Origin: Ophiosphaerella korrae | Taxonomy: Eukaryota > Ascomycota > Dothideomycetes > Pleosporales > Phaeosphaeriaceae | Length of the DNA: 64,000 nt | Direction of reading: 5' to 3' | NCBI GenBank assembly: GCA_028456385.1 | Contig: JALNQF010000116.1 | Span: forward strand, 1-64,000 | Program-made: the position numbers and the translations under genes | Shown: piece after piece, positions 49,042-60,410 of the stretch | Layout of the letters: each line of letters opens with the position of its first letter | Numbering within the stretch: position 1 is the stretch's first letter | The notes under the pieces: model-generated | What the model was told of the DNA's origin: nothing | Database searches by the model: none | The model's input: only the letters and a program-made list of their open reading frames with translations

Positions 49042-50985
49042 TTATCCATCTTCGACAATTCTAGCTGCGAGGGTGCTCATGCTCGTGCTCTGGTCAAGCA
49101 GCTTTAGCGTGGCAATGCCCGTCTTCAAAGCGTCAAGAAACCAATTGCGCAGCTCGGCGGCGATCTTCAAAAAAGGCAGGAGTTAGCAAAGTTTATCAAG
49201 AACGAATACAAGATAACATTTATGCAGGCACAGAATGCGTCAACTGCGGAGGCACCATCACCAATACAGTTTACATACTGCGGCAGAAGCCAAATAACGT
49301 GACAACGGAGAGCAATATGCACCAAAGTGTCAACGTCATAGCAACAGATCTGCTTGGACAGACAGCATGTCCGCAACCATAATAGTGATGGCGCCTTCAA
49401 CAAGCGCCATGGCAGCGGAGCGTCCAGCAGGTCCATGCTGCTGCGCATCGGCGAAGGCACGCATGATGGTGGCTACGCGACCATGGCTATGCCAGCGAGG
49501 TGTTGGTCCGTTATCAGCCCCGCCACGCACTCGAGTCAGCATAGTGGATCGTTCACAATGCGCGATTGCGCCAAGAAAGCTGGCTCAAAGAGCGCAAGGA
49601 ATTGCCTCTCGCTCAGCGTCACCGTCTTGTTGCGCTCGCAGCGTGGCGTATATCGAGGTCTAAAATACGCGATGGCGACAGGCCGCTCTCGCTGGCGAGA
49701 AAAGCCGCTTTTTGGCGTTATCCACTAAACCAAATACCTCTGCGCCTATTGAACAAGGTGGTCTTATCAAGCCATTCCTGTGGGGAAGATGGGAGACTTG
49801 TTCTAGAACATGTGCAACACGCGTGGAGTTGCTAACATGGAACTCTCCGCTGCTGAGTCCATACACGCTTACCACGCGCTGCAACTGTGCCTTCTTCTAG
49901 ATCTTTTAAGATTCCTGTGCTAAGATATAGCTAGCTAAAATGCACCAGCACAAAAGCCGTACTGGCTTTGTCAGCCCGCCCATCGAGAATATCGCCCATG
50001 GTGGTACCTCAGCTGTGACACTACCAACGGACTCCATACTTGTGACCACCTCAACACCCTAGTCATATTTCGGAATCTGCAGACTCGATTTGATTGAAAC
50101 GTCGCGTAGAGAGTGGCCCTTAATATGTACTAGTCTAAAATACTCATTATGAATACGTGAGGCTGCTTCAACAGCCATCACAATATATGCGGCGGCAGGA
50201 AGGAGCAGGTGGCGATCACCTAACCAAGGAACGTCCTTCAAACGCAAGATGTTACGCCACTAAGGTTGCAACTTGGCATTGCTGACAACGCTCAGACCAA
50301 TAAGGTCATGTCGGATTACCTCACGGTACCGATATTCCTTGCTTTGGCGGCTCTCGTGGTATGTTATTAGGTCATGCGCGTATTGATATGGAGGAAGATC
50401 AACGGTAATACTACCATGTATCAAGCCATCGACACCATCAAGTGCATTCACTGCAACCAAATCCACACTTGTATTAAAGGCAAACAAGGTGCCAGCAAGT
50501 CGCAAAATACTTTCGCGAGAGTTTCATTAGCGTTTCACACTAGCACTATATCTTACTGAGGTTTTGCCTGCCTCTTTCAAAATCTGGTTGATTGGTGACT
50601 TTAGCGCAAGATGAGGCCCGATTTCAACCAATAATCTGCGCATTGCCCGAACCGACAGGATTCGCGACCGCTTCAGGAAAGCGGACGGGAGACTCAGGAT
50701 TGGGTGATGCCGCCCGTCCGCCCGTCAGCGTTTCATAGTACCCCGGATGAGCGCGCGGATCGGGGATTCATCCAAAATCGCCAGCGACGCACGCTTGAGA
50801 GAAATGGCGCAATATCCCTCCCTGTGCGCGTGTTCCTCAGCCCTTGCATCGAAAGCGTGGGAGCGGCCTGAGGCAGACAGGGCCTCGAGCTTATCAAGCG
50901 CGATCTGTGCTCCTGGGTTAGCGATCCAATACCGAGGCCACTACTGCAGCATCGCAATCTCCTACCCGGATAGTATTCATAGCTA
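49042..50985 (-). pseudogene. Highly-reducing polyketide synthase, deleted relic
   Basis: Pieces of a type I fungal PKS in correct order on the minus strand. KS part (about 50,985-50,750): GDCDAAVVAS, then SASGRSHAFDARAEE and SPIRALIRGT. AT end (about 50,690-50,500): SPVRFPEAV, LLVEIGPHLALKSP, then LRLAGTLFAFNTSVDL. AT-DH linker and DH start (about 50,450-50,060): DLPPYQYAHDL, YHESRQSKEYR, a TAG, WRNILRLKDVPWLGD, LPAAAYIVMAVEAA. Linker and ACP (about 49,540-49,042): VADMLSVQ, YDVDTL, an intron of about 160 nt with a GCTAAC branch site, then AAELRNWF and LAARIVED to a stop. The ACP attachment Ser is Thr. Most of KS, AT and DH, and all of ER and KR that I can recognise, are missing; frames shift between pieces. 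A normal enzyme is over 2,000 aa, so this is a remnant of less than a third. Confidence 0.85.
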
Positions 50986-51196
50986 AATTAAGGCATACAA
51001 GAGTGACGAACAGAATCTATCGACTGTGAGACTAAATCAAATATCAGTTGAACATGCTGCCTACTCTTAGCGACAATCTTAACATTAGCCCTTTAGGATT
51101 GAATACTTAGCTAATCTGATTGGCAAGAATACTAATGCCAGCACCTGTAAATATATATAGCCTGGGATTTTCCTAGGAATAATGTAACGGGTCTCC

Positions 51197-51895
51197 TGTC
51201 GTCGACTACAGTGACCCTTCAAGTGTGCTGGGGGATTAGAAGATGATAACAAAAGCTCGCGTTGTGATCAGCAATGACTATGAACAATAGTTAATTTGTG
51301 TGTGCAATGTCAAGTATTAGCGTTCTGGGTCAGAGATTGGATTACTGATGCTATCCTAATAATGTACATTTCTATTAACTATATACTTGCGCCTTCTTAG
51401 CAACTTCGCGACTTCGTGTTCGCCAAGATCGCGAATTCACGAATTTGTTACGTATCTACTTCCCAACTTTGTGTTTGCTAAGATTGCGAATTCACGAATT
51501 TATTACGTGTCCCTATTATAGTTAGTTTCCTAATTAAGTTTATTTCCCTATAGGTTGTATGCGTTGTTATCTTCTATAGTAGGGCTAATTAGCTCTATCT
51601 AGTTTTCCCTTATTATAGTCGTAATACTATCCCCTCTTTTAGGTAGGTTCTTGTTCCTCTACTCTAAGGCTAAAGTTATTAATCCTATATCTTTGTTAAT
51701 TATTAGCTCTTTATTACTCTCTATATTATCTTACTCTTAGTATAATAAACTTCTTTTTGTAGCTTGTATTATTTATAATAAGGTTAAGATATTTCCTTAT
51801 TATTATTATACTTTGTTAGGCCTTTTATACCTTATATCTTTAAAGGATAGTAAGTATTATAATAAATATATTCTTATAAATATTTAGTATAAGTA
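51197..51895 (-). mobile_element. Gypsy family A LTR and adjoining end, lightly mutated
   Basis: The LTR (51,197-51,626) keeps many CG, CA and TG dinucleotides lost in other copies, starting TGTCGTCGACTACAG at its lower edge. It carries two tandem copies of the 50-bp unit with GATCGCGAATTCACG. About 270 bp of internal sequence follow, more RIP-mutated, and stop where the family B LTR begins. This marks the right edge of the gene island. Confidence 0.75.
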
Positions 51896-52436
51896 TATTA
51901 AGTCCTTAGAACTAAGTAAAGGTAACGAGGGCAAGTAGGCTCTATAAGACAGGCGAGGTTAATAAACAAGTTAGTTACTTAACTTAATTAATAGTTAGCT
52001 CTTATTAGAGTATTACAAGGTATATAAGTATTAATAGATAGATAAGAATCTAATTAAAGTATTAGTTATAATACTCTATTAAGATAAGAGTATAAAGAAG
52101 AGATTAAATATAATAGTCTATAAAGGTCTATTAATATTCTTATATACTTACTATCTAGTGTTTATTCCTAAGCGCTTACTCTAGAGCGTTTGCTCCTAAG
52201 CGCTTACTCTAGAGCGTTTACTCCTAAGCGCTTATTCTAGAGTGTTTACTCTAGAGCGTTCGCTCTAGAGCGTTTACTACTAAATAGTTACTTGTTTAGC
52301 TACGCTATATTACCTAGCTTAATCGCGTGCAATATAATAGCTTACCTACTACTTAGTATTGTAATACTATTCCTCTTTCTTACGCTAAGTCTATTCTTAG
52401 GCCTAGGCCTCTATTAGCTAGGTCTAGTGTAATAGG

Positions 52437-55400
52437 TATTACTAGAGTTAACTTCCTAATACCTAAGGGTTATTAGTAAATTAAAAGGTAATAATAAAAG
52501 TCTATATTTGTAATCTATAATAACTAAGAGTAATAGAAGATATTTTACAATTGTCTTGTATTAGCGTTCTATAGTTAAGGATTAAATTGCTAATACTATC
52601 CTAATAATACGTATTGCTACTAACTATATACCTAGGCTTCTTAGCTAGCTTCGTACTTCGTGTTTACAAAGATTACAAATTATAAATTTATTACGTACTT
52701 AGCTTTATACTTTGTATTTGCTAAGATTATAAATTACAAATTTATTACGTACTTAGCTTTGTACTTTATATTTACTAAGATCGCAAATCGCGAATTTATT
52801 ATATATCTCTATTATAGTTAGTCTTCTAGTCTAGTTTATTATCTTATAGATTATATATATTATTGTTATCTATAGTAGGGCTAATTAGTTTAAATTAGTT
52901 TTCTCTTGTTATAGCTATAATACTATTCCTCTCTCTAGGTAGGTTCTTATTTCTCTACTCTAGGCCTAAAGTTATTAGTCTAGTTTCTTTATTTATTTCT
53001 AACTCTTTATTATTCTTTATATCTTCGCGTTCTAACTACAATAAACTCTTTCTTATTACTCGTGTTACTTATAATAGGGTTAAAATGTTTCTCTACGCCT
53101 ATTATACTTAATTAAAGCTTACTTACTTTATATCTTTAAAGGATAGCAAACACTATAACAAGTATATTCTAGCTAATATTTAGTATAAGTACACGCTATC
53201 TAGTATTTCTTTTATAGAGTATAAGTACTTAATTTCTATATAGTCTCTTCTTACTAAGTTGTATAAGGCGAGCTATTAACTAAGCTTAAGAGATACTATT
53301 ATTATAGCTTATAGAAGCTAAAGCTAAGTGTAAGCTAACTCTTTATAAGCTAGTAGATCTTTATTCTTGTATTAAGTATCTTTATAAGATAAAGGCTTAT
53401 AATAATACTAAATTATCTAAATAGTCTTGTACTTTAGAGGCTAAGATAGACCTTAAAGATATAGTTTAGGCTATTCTAGCTCCTATTATATTAGATATTC
53501 CTAACGCCTCTCTATTTAGCGCTAGTAATACTAATTTTCTTAGTTTACTATAAAGTAGTCTAGAGGGTTTTAACTTTAGAAGTCCTCTAGTTTCTTAAAG
53601 TAGTTAAGATTATCTTCTAGTTCCTATATTTCTTCTTATAGTTGTCCTTTTTTATCTATACCTATCTATTCTACTAAATAGTAGTTCCTACTATTATAGA
53701 ACTAGTATACTAGGATTTTTTTAACTTCCTATTCTTCTTATTCTCTATACGTATCTACTTTGTATACTAGTAGTTCTACTTTTTATAGTACTTATTCTAG
53801 TAGGGCTATATAGAATATTAAGTATATCCTTATTTTACTTAGTAGTTTTAGTTTAAATATAACTAGTATAACTTTCTTCTTAATCTTATATAGTCTTATC
53901 TTAATATAATCTAGTTTTAGACTTAATTACTTGCTTTTAATATTTTTTTATACTAACTATACTTTTTCTCTTTCTCTAAATTAAGGTTCCTATTTATACT
54001 TCTTGTTATAGTACTTTACTATTTAATTATATAGGAATTCTACGTCCTATCTTAATTAATTATATATTTCTTTTATTCTATTTATAAAGTTTTATTCTTA
54101 TAAGTTCTAAGATTCTATATTTCTTAGTATTTAATATATATTAGGTTTAAGTCTATAGTTTATAAAGAAAAGTAATACTCCTATTACTACGTTCTTTGCG
54201 CTATTATATACTAACTATACTATAGGTAGTAGCTATACCTAATTGTTCTAGTTGTAGTTAAGATAGTATCTTAGGTACTATTCTACTATCTAATTTATTT
54301 ATTCTAATTATCTATTTATTTATAGATAATATACTATTAATATAGTGTATTATATTCCTAATTACGCTATTATTGTTTTCTATAGCTTTAATATAAATTA
54401 TATATCTTTATCTATAATAATTTTATCTAGTATACTATATTAGCTTATTATAGTTTTTAGAACTTAATATATAGTAACCTCTATCTTACTTTTTTCTTTA
54501 TATAGCGTAAAGTATGTATACTTTATAAGTTTATCTACTATTATTAGGATTCTATTATACTTAGCTCCTAATATTAGGTCCTTTAACTTAGGTAGCTTTG
54601 TAATAAAATCTATTATTATTATTCTCTAGGGTCGCTCTAGTACTTTAACTAGTTATAGTATCCTATATAGTACGTATCTATTATACTTATTTTTATAATA
54701 TTCTATATAGTCTTGTAGTACTTCTTCTACTAGTTATCTTACTCTTAAGATATAGTAATCTTTTAAGAGCCTATTTAGCGTTTTTTTAATTCCCTAGTAT
54801 CTATATACTAGTAGCTTATAGAATCGTTATATAAATTCTCTCTAGATTTTTCCTAGAATATATATTCTTCTATAGGCTTATATAAATCCTTCTTAGATTT
54901 CTAGGTTCTTTGTTTCTTTAGATACCTCTTACGTTATTTTCTAAATCTATTTATCTAGCTTACTACTTGTTTTTTTAAGTATAGTAGCTATTTTAGGTAT
55001 ATTTAGGACTAAATATCCTTTCTTGTTCTTAATTAAAACTATACTAGTAGTGCTTACTTCTTCTTATAAGTCTAGTTTTCTACTAAGAGTATCTATAAAT
55101 TAATTGTCTTTCTCTTTTATATATATAATTTCTAAGTTAAATATTAATAAGAATTCTTACTATCTTATATATTATTATAATAGTTCTTTATTTAGTATAT
55201 ATCTTATAAGATTCTTATAGTCTATATAGACTTTTATCTAATACTTTACTCTTTATAGGTATACTCTCTATTATTTAAATACTTTATAGATTGCTAATAT
55301 TTCTTTATTATAGATTAGGTAGTTAAGCTCTACTAGCTTTATTTTCTTACAGAAGTATTTAACTAAATACTCTTGTTTAGTCCTTAGATCTTCTTGTATT

Positions 55401-58400
55401 AGTACTATTCTATAGACTAAGTTAGATATATCTATTTTTACTATTACTAGTAGGTCTAGATTATATATTCTAATAACTAGGTTCTTTATAAATTTTCTCT
55501 TAATTTTATTAAATACTTTATCGCATTCCTTTATCTATTTAAAGGGTATATCTTTTTTTATAAGTCTTGTTATTAGTTTTATATCTTTAGACTATCCTAT
55601 TATTAATTTTTTGTAAAAGTTCGCTAGCCTATAAAATTATTATACCTCTTTTAGGTTTTTTAGTATTAGCTATTTGTTAATTGTTTTAATCTTTTTAAGA
55701 TTAACTTTAATTTTTCCTAGTTCTATAATAAACCTAAGGAAATCTATTTCCTTTGTATAGAACTTGTATTTTCTTATCTTAAGAAATAATTTATTTTTTA
55801 CTAGTTTTTCTAGTACTTTATATATATATTGTATATATTCTTCTTCTATTTCTAAGAATATAAGGATATTGTCTAGGTATATAAATATAAATACGTCTAA
55901 GTACTCTCTTAGTACTATATTAATTCTTTCTTAAAATACAGCTAGTGCGTTTATTAGGCTAAATAGTATAACTAAGTATTTACATAGTCTCTATTGTGTT
56001 CTAAACGCTATTTTTTATTTATTACCTTTCTTAATTCTAATCTAGTAATAGGCGTTCTAGATATCTAGTTTTGTAAAGATTTTTACCTTTTATAGCCTAT
56101 CTTATATTTTGTCTATTTATAGTAAGGAGTATTAGTTCTTGTTTATAATTGTGTTTATCTTTCTAAAGTCTACGTAAAGCTATTTTTTATCTATCTCTTT
56201 CTTGTTTATAAATATAAGTCTATATACTACTAAGGATTTAGATTCTTATATCTATCTTTTCTTAACTACGTTTTATATAAATACTCGTTTAATCTTAGAT
56301 TTTTCTTCTATTTTTCTATATACTAGGCTCTATCCTATATTCTTTCTTTCTTCTAGCTCTATTACTAGATCCTATAGTTAGTATTCTAGAAAGTAGTTAT
56401 CTAGTTTAGTAAGTTGTTTTTCCTACTTCTTATATTCCTCTAGGAACTATCCTTTGTATATAGTTATGTTAGCTTTTAATATCTCTTTCTTAGGGTAGCT
56501 AATTTTCTCTATTCTTTAATTAATCTTTAGGTTAGCTAGTTGTAACTATAGTATTCCTAGTATTATATCTTGTTTATTATTAATTGTTGTTATATCTATA
56601 ACTATATTTCTAATTTCTAATCCTTCTAGTCTTAATATTAAAGGTACTGTTTTAAACCTAATAAGTTTTTAGAATAGATTTCCTTTAATTATACTAAGTT
56701 ATCGAGAGTATTTTTTTATTATATAACTTATTCTTTAGTTTTCTATAAACTTTTTAGATATAAAGTTCCTTGTAGCTTTACTATTAACTATAATTTATAC
56801 TTTCTATCTTTAGTATATACTTATTTTTGTAACGTGTAGGCCTATTATACCTTGTAGTTTTTCTTACTTAGGTCTTTCTCTAAATTATCTATTCTTCTAG
56901 GGCTATTATCCTGTTTTGCGCTTATAGTTCTTATATTTTAGGTATTTATTAAATATATACTTATACTATAGTTGTATTTCTTTAATATATTCTTTTAATA
57001 ACTTAGGTCCTAGTCTAATTAATATATATTCTTTGTTAGGAATCTAGATTATTTCTTATCCTTTAACTTCTTTCTTTAGGATTACCCTTGTATAGTCTTG
57101 TCCTCTTTTTAGCTATACGTAGTTTTATACTTTTTTTTCTCTATATAGGTAGTAGTATATATTTAAATATAATACCTATGTAGTTTCTAGATATACTAGA
57201 TATTCTAGATCTATTCTCTCCTTGTCCTCTTCCTAGTATCTATCTTTGCTAGGTCTTTTTATTACTAGGACGTAGTATATTACTAGTACTTGTAGTATAT
57301 AGGCTTTATTAATCTATCGTGTTTTTCTTATAAGGTATTACTACTCTCTCTATATAGGTATTATTCTTACTACAACTATATATTATTTTATCTATTATTA
57401 GAATATTATAAACTTTATTACTCTAGGATTACGTTCTTTCTAGTCTTTGTACGCTTCTTCTATACTTATAACTAGTAAGTATTTCTAAACAAACTTCTAG
57501 TTCTTATTTTATTCTAATATATCTATTGTTATATAGCTATTATAGCTATATATATTTAACTAGGTATACTCTATATCTCTTATATTAACTCTTCTCTTAT
57601 CTTCTTTTAGTTCTTTAGAAGTAACTATAGTAGTCTCTTTATCTAGTACTAGTCCTTTAGCCTAGATTAATAGTACTAGGAGTTCTTCTCTTTCTAGATC
57701 TTCTACTAGTAAGTCTATTACGTATACTATTTCTTCTAGCTACGCTTTTATTCTATTTTCTTTTATTATAGCTACTCTATATCTATATTTCTATAGAAAC
57801 TATACTACTCCCTATTTACTAGAAAGATATATATAGTAGTTATTATTATAATAAAAGGTCTAGTAGAGTATTATATATTATACTTCTTTACTCCTAGCTA
57901 CTTTTTCCTAAGGTTTAGCCTATACTTTAGGTGCTTCTTTCTTATTTTTAGTTATCTTTAACTACGTTTTCTTATCTTTCTTAAGGTCCTTACTTCTATA
58001 ATCTTTTATAAAGTGTCCTAGTTTCCTATATTTATAATATACTATATCTTTCTTAGACTTTAATTAGTAGTTCTTTATATAGTAGCCTAGCTTACTATAG
58101 TTAAAGTACGTAAAGTCTTTATTTTTATTTTTATTTTTATCCTTATTAGCGTTAAGGATTATAGGGTCTCCCTTATTATAGTTTTAGGTGTAACCTCTAT
58201 ACTTATTCTTTTTCTATTCTTAAAGATTATTATTAATCTATATTACCTATTACTTTAAAGCTTCTAGTATTTGTAGTTTTTCTATATAGATTATCTTGTA
58301 TTAAATTTTTACGTTTAGTCCCTATTTAAATTATAATATTTAGGCTAATTTATTCTATTCTATATTTTGTAATAGTTATTTAAACTATAATATATATTCT

Positions 58401-59543
58401 AGAATACTCTTATTCTACGTAAGCTTTTTAAGTCTTTCTTTAGCTTATTAGGTAATATCTATATCCCTAAATACTGCTTTTATTTATCTAGTAAAGTATT
58501 CGTAACTTCTAAAGATAGCTCTAGTTTTATCTTTCTATATTATTAGAGCGTGTATTATATAGTCTATCTAGTAAGGTTTAAACTATCTTATCGTGTCTTC
58601 TTTAAAGTGTATCCTAATATATATTACCTTCTTTTCTTCTATATTAAAGTGTAGTACTTATATATCTATCTAGAGTTATACTAAGGCTATAAAAAGTTTT
58701 AGTTTCTCTCTTGTTCTATTAAATTTCTTAAGTATAAGTATCTTAGGTAGTTTCTTTGTTATACTTATCTCTAGGCGTTGTATAATTAGTTCTATTTAGT
58801 TTTATCCTTTAATAATAGCTTTAATCTAGGCCTTATTCTATTTTGCGTATTCCTAAAGTTCTTTGTTCTAGGTTTCTAAAGCGTTAATTACTATTTTTAT
58901 ATCTTCTTTCTTAGAGATTAAGTTATTTAAATAGTTTTTAATATCTTTCTATACTATATTATCTAACTTGTAACTACTTATAGGTACTTTAGCTACTCTC
59001 TTAGTTAAACTTTCTACTATCGTGTTAGCTAGACTATACGCTACTTACGCTTTACTTCTCGTAATAACTAAATTAGCAAGGTATAATAGGCTACCTATTA
59101 TTAACTACAGGTACTTATCTTAGGGGGGAGTTAGTAGATTAAGAAGTAATACTAAAGGTTTATATAGTAATCTATAATAACTATAATAATAGAAGATGTT
59201 TTATAACTATCTAGTATTAGCGTTCTATAGTTAAAGGATTAAATTACTAATACTATCCTAATAATACGCATCCCTACTAACTATATAGTAATATAGTCTT
59301 AGCGACTTTACTACTTTATATTTACTAAGGTTACAAATTTATAAATTCGTTATATAATAGCTTCGCGACTTTGTATTTACTAAGATCGCAAATTTATAAA
59401 TTTATTACGTGTCCTAATTGTAGTTAGCTTCCTAGTTAGGCTCGTTATCTTATAAGTTATTACCTTACTCGTCCTATACTTTATATATAGCTAAGCGTAG
59501 ACTAATTAGCTCTATCTTAGTTTCTCTTGTTACTACTATAATA
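52437..59543 (-). mobile_element. Ty3/Gypsy family A, copy 3 (nested)
   Basis: About 7.1 kb with LTRs at about 52,437-52,922 and 59,096-59,543. In minus orientation: gag with two zinc-knuckle-like runs (about 57,990-58,100, Cys to Tyr changes, for example YFNYSKLGYY), reverse transcriptase (about 55,680-56,160) with EYLDVFIFIYLDNILIF near 55,860-55,910, then the remaining pol. The lower LTR has three tandem 50-bp units where other copies have two. It sits inside family B and so inserted later. Confidence 0.85.
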
Positions 59544-60240
59544 ATTTAAGTGTATTAACTATTATAAGTAGCTCCTTATTATATATATTCTATCTTTCTT
59601 TTTATTCTATAAACTTTCCTAAATAGTATATAATTAGATACTATTTCCTTTTATACTCTTGTAGCGCTATTACTCTATAAGCTAAGTTAGATATATTAGT
59701 CTTAATAACTAGGGTCTTATTACTATAAAATTACTTTAGAACTAGTAGTATAGTATAAGCTTACTTAAGTTCCTTATAAGCTTATTTCTACTCTACTCTT
59801 TATTCTTATATTATATCTTTCTTTATAAGCTTTATAAGTAGTAGTACTTTTTTAGAAAATCTCTCTATAAAGTATTAGTTAAAGTTAATAAATCTTAGGA
59901 ACAATTATATATTCTTAACTATCTTAGGTTCTTTTTATTCTTTTACTACTTTAATCTTTTCTTAGCTTATTTTAACTTTATTAATACTTATTGTATATCT
60001 TAGAAACTCTACTTCTATCTTATACTATTTACACTTCTCTAGCTTTAGTTATAAGTTATATTAGTCTAAGTACTATAGTACTATTATTACTTACTCTATA
60101 TACTTACCTTCTTCTTTAGAATATATTAGTATATTATCTAGGTATACTATAATAAACTTATCTAAGTATTCTTATAATATATTATTAATTAGTCTTTAGA
60201 ATATTACTAGTGTAAAGGAGTTATCTCTTATATCTCTTAT

Positions 60241-60410
60241 TTTTATACTAATATTAGTAGGTTTACAACTTACTAATATAGTAAACTTACTAATATTATA
60301 AACTTACTAATATGTTAGTAAGTTTGCAACTTACTAATATCGCAAACTTACTAATATTGCGAACTTACTAATATATTAGTAAGTTTACAACTTACTAACA
60401 TTTAACTACC
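60241..60410. repeat. Palindromic ACTTACTAATAT cluster
   Basis: Seven direct and three inverted copies of ACTTACTAATAT or close variants in 170 bp, separated by short GCAA/TGCGA-type spacers. Adjacent opposite copies can pair as hairpins, for example at about 60,363-60,385. It lies within the RT region of family B, between segments that are continuous in a normal RT, so it is probably an insertion or local expansion. Confidence 0.7.

Noticed and set aside
60241..60410. CRISPR-like array
   Set aside because: Repeats are 12 bp, occur in both orientations and lack unique spacers of even length; the genome is eukaryotic.
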